From Flavobacterium fragile (GTDB lineage: Bacteria > Bacteroidota > Bacteroidia > Flavobacteriales > Flavobacteriaceae): 64,000 nucleotides of DNA. Location: NCBI RefSeq assembly GCF_023634865.1, contig NZ_JAMLJN010000002.1, positions 62,001 through 126,000 of the forward strand. Direction: 5' to 3'. Of the stretch, positions 46,214-54,507 are shown piece by piece. The stretch's first letter is position 1; the number at the start of each line of letters is the position of its first letter. A program made the translations under genes and the position numbers. The notes under the pieces were generated by a model. That model did not search any database. It saw nothing but the letters and a program-made list of their open reading frames with translations, and was not told the origin of the DNA.

Positions 46214-48412
46214 TTAAAAAATAAAGCCAACATTTACCCAAAAATAACTATTACTAGTCTCTGGAGACCAACTATATTTTAGTTCAATAGGGCCTAATAT
46301 TGTCTCTAACCCGTAGCCTAAGGCAAAGCCTGAATATCGAGGCTTATCAATCCATTTTTTTGTAGCATCAAAAATAAAATTGCCCACATTTGCTACATTA
46401 TATGAAAAATTTATGTGATTTTTTTTATAGAATTCATAATCAATCGTAGAACTCCCTTTTATATAACTGTTTCCTAAAATCGATAAAAAATCATATCCAT
46501 AAAACGGTTTAAAGTTATTTACCTCTCTAACTGTAGTACCGCCAAGAATAAAATCAAAAAACGGTGTAGAACTTCTTCCAATTTTAAATCCAACTTCAGA
46601 TTGTAACAAAACAGATATTTTTTTTATTGGACTTAGAACAACCCCTAAATCAAATTTACTAATAGAAAAACGTTCAAAATCATTATTATTACCCGATGAA
46701 TAAACATAAGAACGAAGTTCAGAATTAAGATTCCAACCAGTTCTGGGAAAATATTTTTTATCAAAAGAATCGTATTTCATATAGCCAAAAACAGACAAAT
46801 AATTACTGTTTTCAAATACTGGAGCAACATTTTGGAGTGTTTCAGACTCTAACCTTAACCATTTATATTCTATGCCAGCACCTAGTGAAAATTTATGCGC
46901 AAAAATTGTTTGCAAATATGCTTGATTACTCAGATCTAAAAAATCAACATTTATGGCATTCAAAGCATCATTAAAAACAACTTCATTGCTAATATTACTT
47001 GTAATGTTTCTATTAAAAGTGATTAATTTAGAATTAAAGCCAAAACTCCAATAAAAACCATTATCAATATAGTAATCAAAATTGTATCGAATGTTATCTC
47101 CCAAAACCAAATCAAAAGATGCGACATCATTTTTTGCAATCAATCGCTTTTTTGTGTAATTCAGTAAAACTCCACTTTTAAATAAACCATCATAATGTAA
47201 TCCAAATTTCAAGAAAGTATTTACATCATTTTCTTTTAATTGCAACATCAACTTGTTTCCATTATCCTTTTTTTCAAAGGAATAATTTATACCGCTAAAG
47301 TTTTGTGTAGCATTTAAATTTGAAATACCTTTATGCAACTGTGCTGTTGAAACTTTTGAATTATTTTTAAACCTCAATTTTCCTAAAACATAAGACCTTG
47401 TAAAATTATCTAGCTTATTAAAGGTAATTTCCTTTATGTAAATAGAATCTTGAATCATCACTTTTCTATCATTAGGTGTGTTTAAATTACCAAAAGGAGC
47501 TAGTTCTTTAATAAATTCAGATGCTTTTTGCTTTCCTTTTTCAATAATTTCCTTTCCTTTTTCAAAAGCTACCACCGTAAATCCTTTAATATCGGGCTTT
47601 ATATAAATATTTGTTGCCTTTTGCTTTCCTTCCATTCTCTCAATCATAGAAAAATTATTGATTTGTACCAAAACAGAAGTAACATCTTTTAATTGCTCTC
47701 TTGTTCTTAATCCATCCTGAACATCAACACCAATAATTACATCAATCCCTCTTGATTTTAACTCCTCGATAGGATAATTATCCACAACACCGCCATCAAT
47801 TAAAAGTCTTCCATTAATTTCAAATGGACTATATAAGGTAGGCAGCGCACCACTAGCAATCATACTTTGTGCTAAGATTCCTGAATCTAAAACTACCTTC
47901 TCACCCGTTTCTGCATCTGTTGCAATGCATAAAAACGGAACGGGTAACTGTTTAAAATCACGAACATGACTTACATGTTGTGTTAAAGAAGACAACAAAT
48001 TGAAATTGTACAATCCTTTAGAAAGTCCTTTCGGCAATCCCAATTTAAACTTGTTAAATGGAAGCGTTAAAGCATAGATCTCGTCATTTCGCTTTTCGTA
48101 AAAAGATTTAGCTTCTCTTGGTGTATAATCTTGAAGTAAGGCATCAACATCAACGTTAGAAAAAATAGAATCCAATTGTTCTGCATTATAACCCGATGCG
48201 TACAATCCACCTACAATCGCACCCATACTAGTTCCTGCTACGTAATCGATTTTTATTCCTAACGAATCGATTACTTTTAGCACGCCAATATGTGCCAATC
48301 CTTTTGCACCACCACCACTAAGTACGAGTCCAACTTTTGGTCGCGTGTTTTCTTGTCCTAAGCTGATTTGGGTTAAAAATAGTAGGCTTACAAACAAGAA
48401 GAGTTTTTTCAT
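46214..48412 (-). CDS. patatin-like phospholipase with C-terminal outer-membrane barrel (PlpD-like)
   Basis: 732 aa. Signal peptide ends in SLGQ. The patatin domain (25-300) has the oxyanion loop LSGGGAKGLAHIGVL, nucleophile GTSMGAIVGG and catalytic Asp in IDGGVVDNYP. A POTRA-like segment follows (about 315-390) and then an Omp85-type beta-barrel ending in FWVNVGFIF. This domain order is that of type Vd autotransporters such as PlpD. Start overlaps the uvrC stop codon in TAATG. Confidence 0.92.
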   Translation of the reverse strand: MKKLFLFVSLLFLTQISLGQENTRPKVGLVLSGGGAKGLAHIGVLKVIDSLGIKIDYVAGTSMGAIVGGLYASGYNAEQLDSIFSNVDVDALLQDYTPREAKSFYEKRNDEIYALTLPFNKFKLGLPKGLSKGLYNFNLLSSLTQHVSHVRDFKQLPVPFLCIATDAETGEKVVLDSGILAQSMIASGALPTLYSPFEINGRLLIDGGVVDNYPIEELKSRGIDVIIGVDVQDGLRTREQLKDVTSVLVQINNFSMIERMEGKQKATNIYIKPDIKGFTVVAFEKGKEIIEKGKQKASEFIKELAPFGNLNTPNDRKVMIQDSIYIKEITFNKLDNFTRSYVLGKLRFKNNSKVSTAQLHKGISNLNATQNFSGINYSFEKKDNGNKLMLQLKENDVNTFLKFGLHYDGLFKSGVLLNYTKKRLIAKNDVASFDLVLGDNIRYNFDYYIDNGFYWSFGFNSKLITFNRNITSNISNEVVFNDALNAINVDFLDLSNQAYLQTIFAHKFSLGAGIEYKWLRLESETLQNVAPVFENSNYLSVFGYMKYDSFDKKYFPRTGWNLNSELRSYVYSSGNNNDFERFSISKFDLGVVLSPIKKISVLLQSEVGFKIGRSSTPFFDFILGGTTVREVNNFKPFYGYDFLSILGNSYIKGSSTIDYEFYKKNHINFSYNVANVGNFIFDATKKWIDKPRYSGFALGYGLETILGPIELKYSWSPETSNSYFWVNVGFIF

Positions 48413-50217
48413 TATTTAGTTTCAGATTGAATTGTCTTGTAAAAGTCGGAAATTTTTTTGGCTTTTGAAACACCTACCACTTCCGAAATAGCTTTTTCAT
48501 CAGCATTTTGTAATCTTTTTACACTTTTAAAATGTTTCATTAATGTAATCATCGTTTTTTCTCCAATACCCGGAATACTTTCTAAACTATTAGTCAAAGC
48601 CGATTTACTTCGTTTGTCTCTGTGATGCGTAATTCCAAATCGGTGTGCTTCGTTTCGTAAATGCTGAATCACTTTTAAGGTTTCCGATTTTTTATCCAAA
48701 TACAATGGCACCGAATCGCCTGGATAAAACAATTCTTCCAAACGTTTAGCTATTCCGATGATGGCAATTTTTCCACGCAAACCTAAATCATCCAAACTTT
48801 TTAAAGCCGAAGATAATTGGCCTTTTCCACCATCAATAATAATCAATTGTGGTAATGGTTGATTTTCATCTAACATGCGTTTGTATCTTCGATAAACCAC
48901 TTCTTCCATAGAAGCGAAATCATTTGGGCCTTCAACCGTTTTGATATTGAAATGACGATAATCTTTCTTGCTCGGTTTTCCATCTTTAAACACCACACAA
49001 GCCGAAACTGGATTGGTTCCTTGAATATTCGAATTATCAAAACACTCGATATGTCTTGGCTCAACTGATAAACGCAAATCTTTTTGCATTTGCGCCATGA
49101 TGCGATTCGTATGACGTTCTGGATCGACTATCTGAATTTGTTTTAATTGGTCTAATCGATAAAATTTAGCGTTACGCTCTGATAAATCTAAAATTTGCTT
49201 TTTATCGCCCAATTGCGGCACCGTAACTTTTATATTTTCGCCTAAATCAATTGGGAAAGGAACCACAATTTCTCGTGCATTCAAATGAAAACGTTCGCGT
49301 AATTCAACAACGGCCAATTCCAATAATTCTTCGTTGGTTTCGTCTAATTTTTTCTTTAATTCCAACGTATGCGAACGAACGATAGCTCCATGTGAAATCT
49401 GTAAAAAGTTCACATACGCCATCGTTTCATCGGAAATAATAGAAAACACATCCAAATTGGTAATTTTCGGATTTAAAACCGTAGAACGCGATTGGTAATT
49501 TTCTAAAACCTCGATTTTTTCTTTGATTTTTTGCGCTTCTTCAAACTTCATTTCCATCGCTAAATCAGTCATTAATTTTTTGAAATCTTTCAAACTTTCT
49601 TTGAAATTTCCCTTCAAAATTTGACGGATTTTTTCGACTTGATTTTGATAGTTTTCAGCCGTTTCATATCCTTCACAAGCGCCTTTACAATTGCCAATAT
49701 GATATTCCAAACAAACTTTGAATTTCCTTGAATCAACATTCGCTTTCGATAAATCGTAAGTACAAGTTCGTAGTGGATACAATTCTTTAATTAAATCTAA
49801 AATCGTATGAACCGTTTTAAAACTGGTGTAAGGTCCAAAATATTCCGAACCGTCTTTAATCATTTTTCGAGTAGAAAATATTCGTGGAAATCGTTCGTTT
49901 TTAATGCAAATCCAAGGATAGGTTTTGTCATCACGAAGCAACACATTATAACGTGGTTGTAATTTTTTTATCAGATTATTTTCCAATAATAACGCATCGG
50001 TTTCTGTAGGAACAACAATGTGTTTTATAGTCACAATTTTCTTAACTAAAACCGAAGTTTTATAATTATCGTGATTCTTCGTAAAATACGATTGAACGCG
50101 TTTTTTTAAGTTTTTCGCTTTCCCAACATATAGAATTTTTCCTTCCTTATCATAATATTGATACACACCCGGATTATCGGGCAAGGTTTGGATTTGAAGT
50201 TCTAATGGTGTTTGCAT
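48412..50217 (-). CDS. uvrC: excinuclease ABC subunit C
   Basis: 601 aa. It makes both incisions in nucleotide-excision repair. GIY-YIG domain: NPGVYQYYDKEGKILYVGKA (5' incision). UvrBC-interaction helix region around residues 200-240 and RNase H-like domain with CFDNSNIQGTNPVSACVVF; C-terminal helix-hairpin-helix SIPGIGEKTMITLMKHF. A 37-codon longer frame exists, but a TATCTTTG box (50239-50246) lies within it and the family starts near MQTPLELQIQTLPD, so 50217 is preferred. Confidence 0.96.
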   Translation of the reverse strand: MQTPLELQIQTLPDNPGVYQYYDKEGKILYVGKAKNLKKRVQSYFTKNHDNYKTSVLVKKIVTIKHIVVPTETDALLLENNLIKKLQPRYNVLLRDDKTYPWICIKNERFPRIFSTRKMIKDGSEYFGPYTSFKTVHTILDLIKELYPLRTCTYDLSKANVDSRKFKVCLEYHIGNCKGACEGYETAENYQNQVEKIRQILKGNFKESLKDFKKLMTDLAMEMKFEEAQKIKEKIEVLENYQSRSTVLNPKITNLDVFSIISDETMAYVNFLQISHGAIVRSHTLELKKKLDETNEELLELAVVELRERFHLNAREIVVPFPIDLGENIKVTVPQLGDKKQILDLSERNAKFYRLDQLKQIQIVDPERHTNRIMAQMQKDLRLSVEPRHIECFDNSNIQGTNPVSACVVFKDGKPSKKDYRHFNIKTVEGPNDFASMEEVVYRRYKRMLDENQPLPQLIIIDGGKGQLSSALKSLDDLGLRGKIAIIGIAKRLEELFYPGDSVPLYLDKKSETLKVIQHLRNEAHRFGITHHRDKRSKSALTNSLESIPGIGEKTMITLMKHFKSVKRLQNADEKAISEVVGVSKAKKISDFYKTIQSETK

Positions 50218-50238
50218 TTTTAAAAAAGAGGTAAAGAA

Positions 50239-50246
50239 CAAAGATA
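50239..50246 (-). promoter_or_regulatory. uvrC -7 promoter box
   Basis: TATCTTTG on the minus strand, 21 nt before the preferred start. No TTG at -33. Confidence 0.5.
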
Positions 50247-50249
50247 AGA

Positions 50250-50480
50250 GAATTGTTTGAATTGGCACGCGGATGAAACGGATGCTTTGCTGCTTAGATT
50301 TGAGCTTTGTTTTTACACAGAGATTCACAGAGGTTTTTTTTGATGTTGATTCTGTTGAAAGAGATACACCGAGGCGTTGTACTTTTTTAAATTTATCTCA
50401 ATTTCAAATCCTGAAAATCTTTGAAATCTGTGGCATAACAACTTACATTATTTTCATTTAAACTTTTCATTTCTCAAATT
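50250..50480. repeat. mosaic of degenerate short repeats between uvrC and the AstE-like gene
   Basis: The 324-nt gap holds no gene. It contains GCGGATGAAACGGATGC (near 50270), ACACAGAGATTCACAGAGG (near 50315), GAGATACACCGAGGCG (near 50358), and TTGAAATCTGTGGCA (near 50420). The CACAGAG/CTGTG words recur. These resemble dispersed intergenic repeat remnants; I cannot count copies beyond the window. Confidence 0.45.
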
Positions 50481-50541
50481 TCTTACATCTGTGTTCCTAA
50501 ATGAGATTTGTTTTGTATTTTTAACACTTTAGATTTTAAAA

Positions 50542-51516
50542 ATGACAGCCTCAAAACCACTTGTAATCCTTAAAGAAACCATTTTAGCGGGTGAAAGCAA
50601 AACCATTAACATGGAAATTGCCAAGTTGCACACCATGAACAAATTGAAAATTCCAATAATTGTGGAACGTTCAAAACTTGATGGTCCAACAGTTTTATTC
50701 ACCGCATGTTTGCATGGCGATGAAATCAACGGAACTGAAATTGTGCGTCAGTTAATTGTTCAAAAAATCAACAAACCAAAACGCGGCACTATAATTTGCA
50801 TTCCAATTATCAATATTTTCGGATTCATCAATAAAACACGTGAATTTCCAGATGGTCGCGATTTGAATCGGGTTTTTCCTGGTAGTAAAACAGGTTCTTT
50901 AGCGAGTCGTTTTGCGTATTATATTTTGAAAGACATTATTCCGCACGTAGATTATGCGATTGATTTTCATGCTGGTGGTGCCAGTCGATTTAATGCGCCT
51001 CAAATTAGAATTGTACCTGAAAACCCTGAATTAAAAGAACTTTCCGATGTTTTTAATGCGCCTTTTACTTTGTATTCGAAGAATATTTCGGGTTCGTTTC
51101 GAAATTCTTGCGATAGATTAGGCGTTAAAATGCTGCTTTTTGAAGGAGGAAAATCATTGGATTTAAATCTTCAAGTTACCGAAGAAGCAGTGGAAGGAAC
51201 TAAACGTTTTTTACATCATTTAGAAATGCTAAATCCAAGAAAGAAAGTAACTAATCCACAAAATAAAACCATTTACATCGAAAAATCCAGTTGGATTAGA
51301 GCGAAATATTCTGGCATGTTTCATGGTTTAACCACCGTAGGAAGTTTTGTCAAAAAAGGCGAATTATTGGCTACTATTTCTGACCCTTATGGAAAAATCG
51401 AACATAAAGTAAAAGCACCTCATGAAGGTTATATTATTAATGTAAATGATGCACCCATTATTTATCAAGGCGATGCTATTTTTCACATTTCTACCCATTT
51501 AGAATCGGAAAGCTAA
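50542..51516 (+). CDS. succinylglutamate desuccinylase/aspartoacylase-family zinc hydrolase
   Basis: 324 aa. The M14-like zinc ligands are His and Glu in CLHGDEINGTEIVRQL and His in YAIDFHAGG; the transition-state Arg is probably in DGRDLNRVFPG. The catalytic Glu is in LLFEGGKS. The C-terminal 80 residues form a biotinyl-lipoyl-like beta domain. The exact amide substrate is unknown. It heads a plus-strand run with a PLP decarboxylase. Confidence 0.9.
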   Translation: MTASKPLVILKETILAGESKTINMEIAKLHTMNKLKIPIIVERSKLDGPTVLFTACLHGDEINGTEIVRQLIVQKINKPKRGTIICIPIINIFGFINKTREFPDGRDLNRVFPGSKTGSLASRFAYYILKDIIPHVDYAIDFHAGGASRFNAPQIRIVPENPELKELSDVFNAPFTLYSKNISGSFRNSCDRLGVKMLLFEGGKSLDLNLQVTEEAVEGTKRFLHHLEMLNPRKKVTNPQNKTIYIEKSSWIRAKYSGMFHGLTTVGSFVKKGELLATISDPYGKIEHKVKAPHEGYIINVNDAPIIYQGDAIFHISTHLESES

Positions 51517-51571
51517 CAATTATCATGTTTTTATTGGATTAGTACCTGTAATTTCGTCAAAATTTTTAGGT

Positions 51572-52810
51572 ATGAACTTCTGGAAAAAACTTACACACGA
51601 AGAAAGAAAAGCCCGTATTGAAAAGGCTTTACACGATAATGTAAATTTCTCAAAAGACGCTTCTTTGGGTTATCCTGCATCTAAATTAGATGGTCGCGTT
51701 TTTTATGATGATGCTCCTTTTTTGAAAGATGCACCAACGCTTCAAACCTATGTTGCCAATCCAAATAACATTGGTTGTCACACTTTTGGTACTTCGGAAA
51801 AAGCATTTTATGGCACTCAAGAAATTGAGCGTGAAGTTTTAAACGTAATTGCCGTTGATATTTTTAAAGCTAAAGAAAACGAATTCGACGGTTACATCGC
51901 TCCTGGTGGAACGGAAGCCAACATTCAAGCTATTTGGGTTTTTAGAAATGAATTCATGCACAATTTCGATGCAAAATTAGACGAAATCGCTATTTTAGCT
52001 TCGGAAGACACGCATTATTCGATTCCAAAAGCGTCTAATTTATTGCAAATCGATTGGTTGAAAATTCCGGTCGGGTTTGAAAATCGTGAAATTGATGCAG
52101 TTGCTTTAGATAACATCATTTCGGAAGCTAAAAATAAAGGTAAAAAATACTTCATCGCCGTTTCTAATATGGCGACTACCATGTTTGGTTCAGTTGATAA
52201 TCCAGATGTGTATACTTCGGCATTGGAAAAACATAATGCTACGTATCGTTTGCATATTGATGGCGCTTATGGTGGATTTGTGTATCCGTTTAGCAATCAA
52301 AAATCGAATATTAACTTTAGTAATCCTAAAATTAGTTCGATTACGATTGATGCACACAAAATGTTACAAGCTCCATACGGAACTGGAATTTTTGTTTGCC
52401 GAAAAGGCTTAATCGAAAACGTATTAACCAAAGAAGCCGAATACGTAGAAGGAATGGATTTAACCCTTTGCGGAAGTCGCTCTGGTGCGAATGCCGTGGC
52501 GGTTTGGATGATTTTATTTACTTATGGCGCTTATGGTTGGTTTGAAAAAGTGAGTATTTTACAAATGCGCACCCAATTTTTATGTAACGAATTAGACAAA
52601 TTAAACATCAACTATTTCCGTGAACCGTTTATGAATATTGTAACAATTCATTCGGAATCTATTCCAGAGAAAATTGCTGAAAAATATGATTTGGTACCAC
52701 AACAGCACAACGAAAACAACAAATGGTACAAAATTGTGTTAATGGATCACGTAGAAGTAGAACATTTGACTAAATTTATAGACGAATTGAAAGCGTCTGT
52801 AAATGGATAA
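51572..52810 (+). CDS. PLP-dependent group II-type amino-acid decarboxylase
   Basis: 412 aa. Fold-type I enzyme with the PLP lysine in TIDAHKMLQAPYGTGIF. The PLP-stacking segment is GGTEANIQAIWVFRNEF, and the Asp that holds the pyridine N is in LHIDGAYGGFVYPF. It is related to histidine/glutamate/tyrosine decarboxylases; substrate not assigned. The downstream gene overlaps it by 8 nt. Confidence 0.86.
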   Translation: MNFWKKLTHEERKARIEKALHDNVNFSKDASLGYPASKLDGRVFYDDAPFLKDAPTLQTYVANPNNIGCHTFGTSEKAFYGTQEIEREVLNVIAVDIFKAKENEFDGYIAPGGTEANIQAIWVFRNEFMHNFDAKLDEIAILASEDTHYSIPKASNLLQIDWLKIPVGFENREIDAVALDNIISEAKNKGKKYFIAVSNMATTMFGSVDNPDVYTSALEKHNATYRLHIDGAYGGFVYPFSNQKSNINFSNPKISSITIDAHKMLQAPYGTGIFVCRKGLIENVLTKEAEYVEGMDLTLCGSRSGANAVAVWMILFTYGAYGWFEKVSILQMRTQFLCNELDKLNINYFREPFMNIVTIHSESIPEKIAEKYDLVPQQHNENNKWYKIVLMDHVEVEHLTKFIDELKASVNG

Positions 52811-53366
52811 AAAATCGTTAAGGCAAAAGGCAAAAGCTGAAAGGCAAAAGTTAACTCTAGAAGAAATCGAAGACAAAAGTTTGGCGATTGCGAACCAATT
52901 GTTGCGTATGGACATTTGGGACAAATTGTATTATCATTTGTTTTTAACGATTGAAGAGCAAAAAGAAATTAATACCGAATATATGCTGCAAATTTTAGCG
53001 GGAAAAGATAAAGAAATCGTCATTTCGAAGTGCGAATTTGCCACTTTAGGAATGACGCATTTTTTATTAACCGATAATACTAAAATCAAAAAGAACAGTT
53101 ACAACGTTCCAGAACCAGTTGATGGTTTAGAAGTACCTGATGCTAAAATTGATGTGGTTTTTGTGCCGCTTTTAGCTTATGATAAGCAAGGAAATCGCGT
53201 TGGCTACGGAAAAGGTTTCTATGATAACTTTCTAAGCAAATGCAAACCCGAAACGATTAAAATTGGGTTGTCTTTCTTTCCTCCCGAAGAAAAAATTGAA
53301 GATGTTTCCGAAAGTGATGTAAAATTGGATTTTTGTGTGACGCCTGAGGGGATTTTCGAATTTTAA
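52803..53366 (+). CDS. 5-formyltetrahydrofolate cyclo-ligase
   Basis: 187 aa. It converts 5-formyl-THF to methenyl-THF with ATP. N-terminal basic helix KKSLRQKAKAERQKL, then the glycine-rich GNRVGYGKGFYDNFLSK motif. It overlaps the PLP gene by 8 nt. The N-terminal codons are built from a 7-nt tandem repeat (52818-52852) that also occurs in the ileS-recO gap. The stop codon is shared with convergent lspA (4-nt overlap). Confidence 0.93.
   Translation: MDKKSLRQKAKAERQKLTLEEIEDKSLAIANQLLRMDIWDKLYYHLFLTIEEQKEINTEYMLQILAGKDKEIVISKCEFATLGMTHFLLTDNTKIKKNSYNVPEPVDGLEVPDAKIDVVFVPLLAYDKQGNRVGYGKGFYDNFLSKCKPETIKIGLSFFPPEEKIEDVSESDVKLDFCVTPEGIFEF
52818..52852. repeat. AAAGGCA heptanucleotide array inside a coding region
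   Basis: Units TAAGGCA, AAAGGCA, AAAGCTG, AAAGGCA, AAAGTTA run through codons 6-17 of the cyclo-ligase gene. Same family as the non-coding array at 57950-57984. Confidence 0.8.
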
Positions 53367-53995
53367 TTTTCCTCAGCTAATGCTTCTTCTTTATCCGAAT
53401 GAGCAAACGCTCTTTTGTTGAAGACAATTAAAATTCCAACACCAGTTGAAATCGCTACATCAGCCACGTTGAAAATAGCGTTGAAGAAAGTGAAGTGTTT
53501 TCCACCCCAAATTGGCAACCAAGAAGGTAAGTTTCCTTCCCATATTGGAAAATAAAACATATCTACTACTTCGCCGTGGAACCAAGTACCATAAGGTTGG
53601 TCAGCAAAAGCTGTAGCTACTTGATGATAACTATCGTTAAAAATGACACCGTAAAAAACTGAATCGATAATATTTCCTAAAGCGCCTGTGAAAATCAAAG
53701 CAATTGCTACAATTAAGTAATTAGAAGCTTTCTTTTTTACCGAATCCCATAACCACCAAGCAATTCCGCCTACGGCTACGATTCGGAATAAAGTTAATAT
53801 TAATTTCCCATGTTCGCCAGGAATTTCAGCACCCCAAGCCATTCCTTCATTCTCAATAAAGTGAATTTGAAACCAATCTAAACCCATTACTTTTATAGAT
53901 TCTCCAATAAAAAAATGTGTTTTGATATAGATTTTTGAAATCTGATCAATTAATAAAATAGCAATGATTAAAATATAGGCTTTCTTTAACGACAT
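53363..53995 (-). CDS. lspA: lipoprotein signal peptidase (signal peptidase II)
   Basis: 210 aa. It removes lipoprotein signal peptides. Four membrane helices; catalytic Asp residues in GNIIDSVFYGV and FNVADVAISTG. Between them is an insert of about 45 residues (GEVVDMFYFPIWEGNLPSW) typical of Bacteroidota. A frame 36 nt longer exists, but TATTTTTG (54010-54017) lies within it. TraR/DksA and ileS lie upstream. Confidence 0.95.
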   Translation of the reverse strand: MSLKKAYILIIAILLIDQISKIYIKTHFFIGESIKVMGLDWFQIHFIENEGMAWGAEIPGEHGKLILTLFRIVAVGGIAWWLWDSVKKKASNYLIVAIALIFTGALGNIIDSVFYGVIFNDSYHQVATAFADQPYGTWFHGEVVDMFYFPIWEGNLPSWLPIWGGKHFTFFNAIFNVADVAISTGVGILIVFNKRAFAHSDKEEALAEEN

Positions 53996-54009
53996 GTTCA
54001 ATTTTTTTG

Positions 54010-54017
54010 CAAAAATA
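54010..54017 (-). promoter_or_regulatory. lspA -7 promoter box
   Basis: TATTTTTG on the minus strand, 14 nt before the preferred lspA start; no clear -33. Confidence 0.5.
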
Positions 54018-54033
54018 GTGGAATTTATCAAAT

Positions 54034-54057
54034 AAAAAACGCTCCAAACGGAGCGTT
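54034..54057 (-). terminator. terminator after the DksA-like gene
   Basis: AACGCTCC pairs with GGAGCGTT (8 bp, 4-nt loop; 54038-54057), followed by T on the minus strand. Confidence 0.88.
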
Positions 54058-54077
54058 AGTATAATTTTGTAAAAAGA

Positions 54078-54458
54078 TTAACGTTGCAAGTTTTTTGCTT
54101 CGATACTCATAGTTGCATGAGGAACGATTTTTAATCTTTCTTTACTTATTAATTTGCCTGTAACTTTACAAATACCATAGGTTTTGTTCTCGATACGAAT
54201 CAAGGCATTTTTTAAATCTCTAATGAATTTTTCTTGACGAATAGCTAATTGCGAATTGGCTTCTTTACTCATGGTTTCACTGCCTTCTTCAAATGCTTTA
54301 AACGTTGGTGATGTATCATCAGTTCCGTTGTTTAAGTCATTCATATAAGCACTCTTAATAAGCTCTAAATCGTTTTTAGCTTTTTCTAATTTCGCTTGAA
54401 TTAACGCTTTGAATTCAGCCAAATCAGCGTCTGAATATCTAATTTGCTCCTCTACCAT
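54078..54458 (-). CDS. TraR/DksA-family protein with degenerate zinc finger
   Basis: 126 aa. N-terminal coiled coil (residues 10-85) as in DksA, which enters the RNA-polymerase secondary channel. The C-terminal finger reads YGICKVTGKLISKERL and VPHATMSIEAK: only one of the four expected cysteines is left, so zinc binding is unlikely. It probably still acts on transcription (inference). It lies between ileS and lspA. Confidence 0.85.
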   Translation of the reverse strand: MVEEQIRYSDADLAEFKALIQAKLEKAKNDLELIKSAYMNDLNNGTDDTSPTFKAFEEGSETMSKEANSQLAIRQEKFIRDLKNALIRIENKTYGICKVTGKLISKERLKIVPHATMSIEAKNLQR

Positions 54459-54507
54459 AATTTCAATATTTTTTTATAGTTATACGTTGATTAAAAGCTT
54501 TTGGCTT

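Noticed and set aside
48412-50328. Longer UvrC with a hydrophobic N-terminal extension
   Set aside because: The extra 37 residues overlap a -7 box and precede the usual family start; the apparent signal-like segment is untranslated leader.
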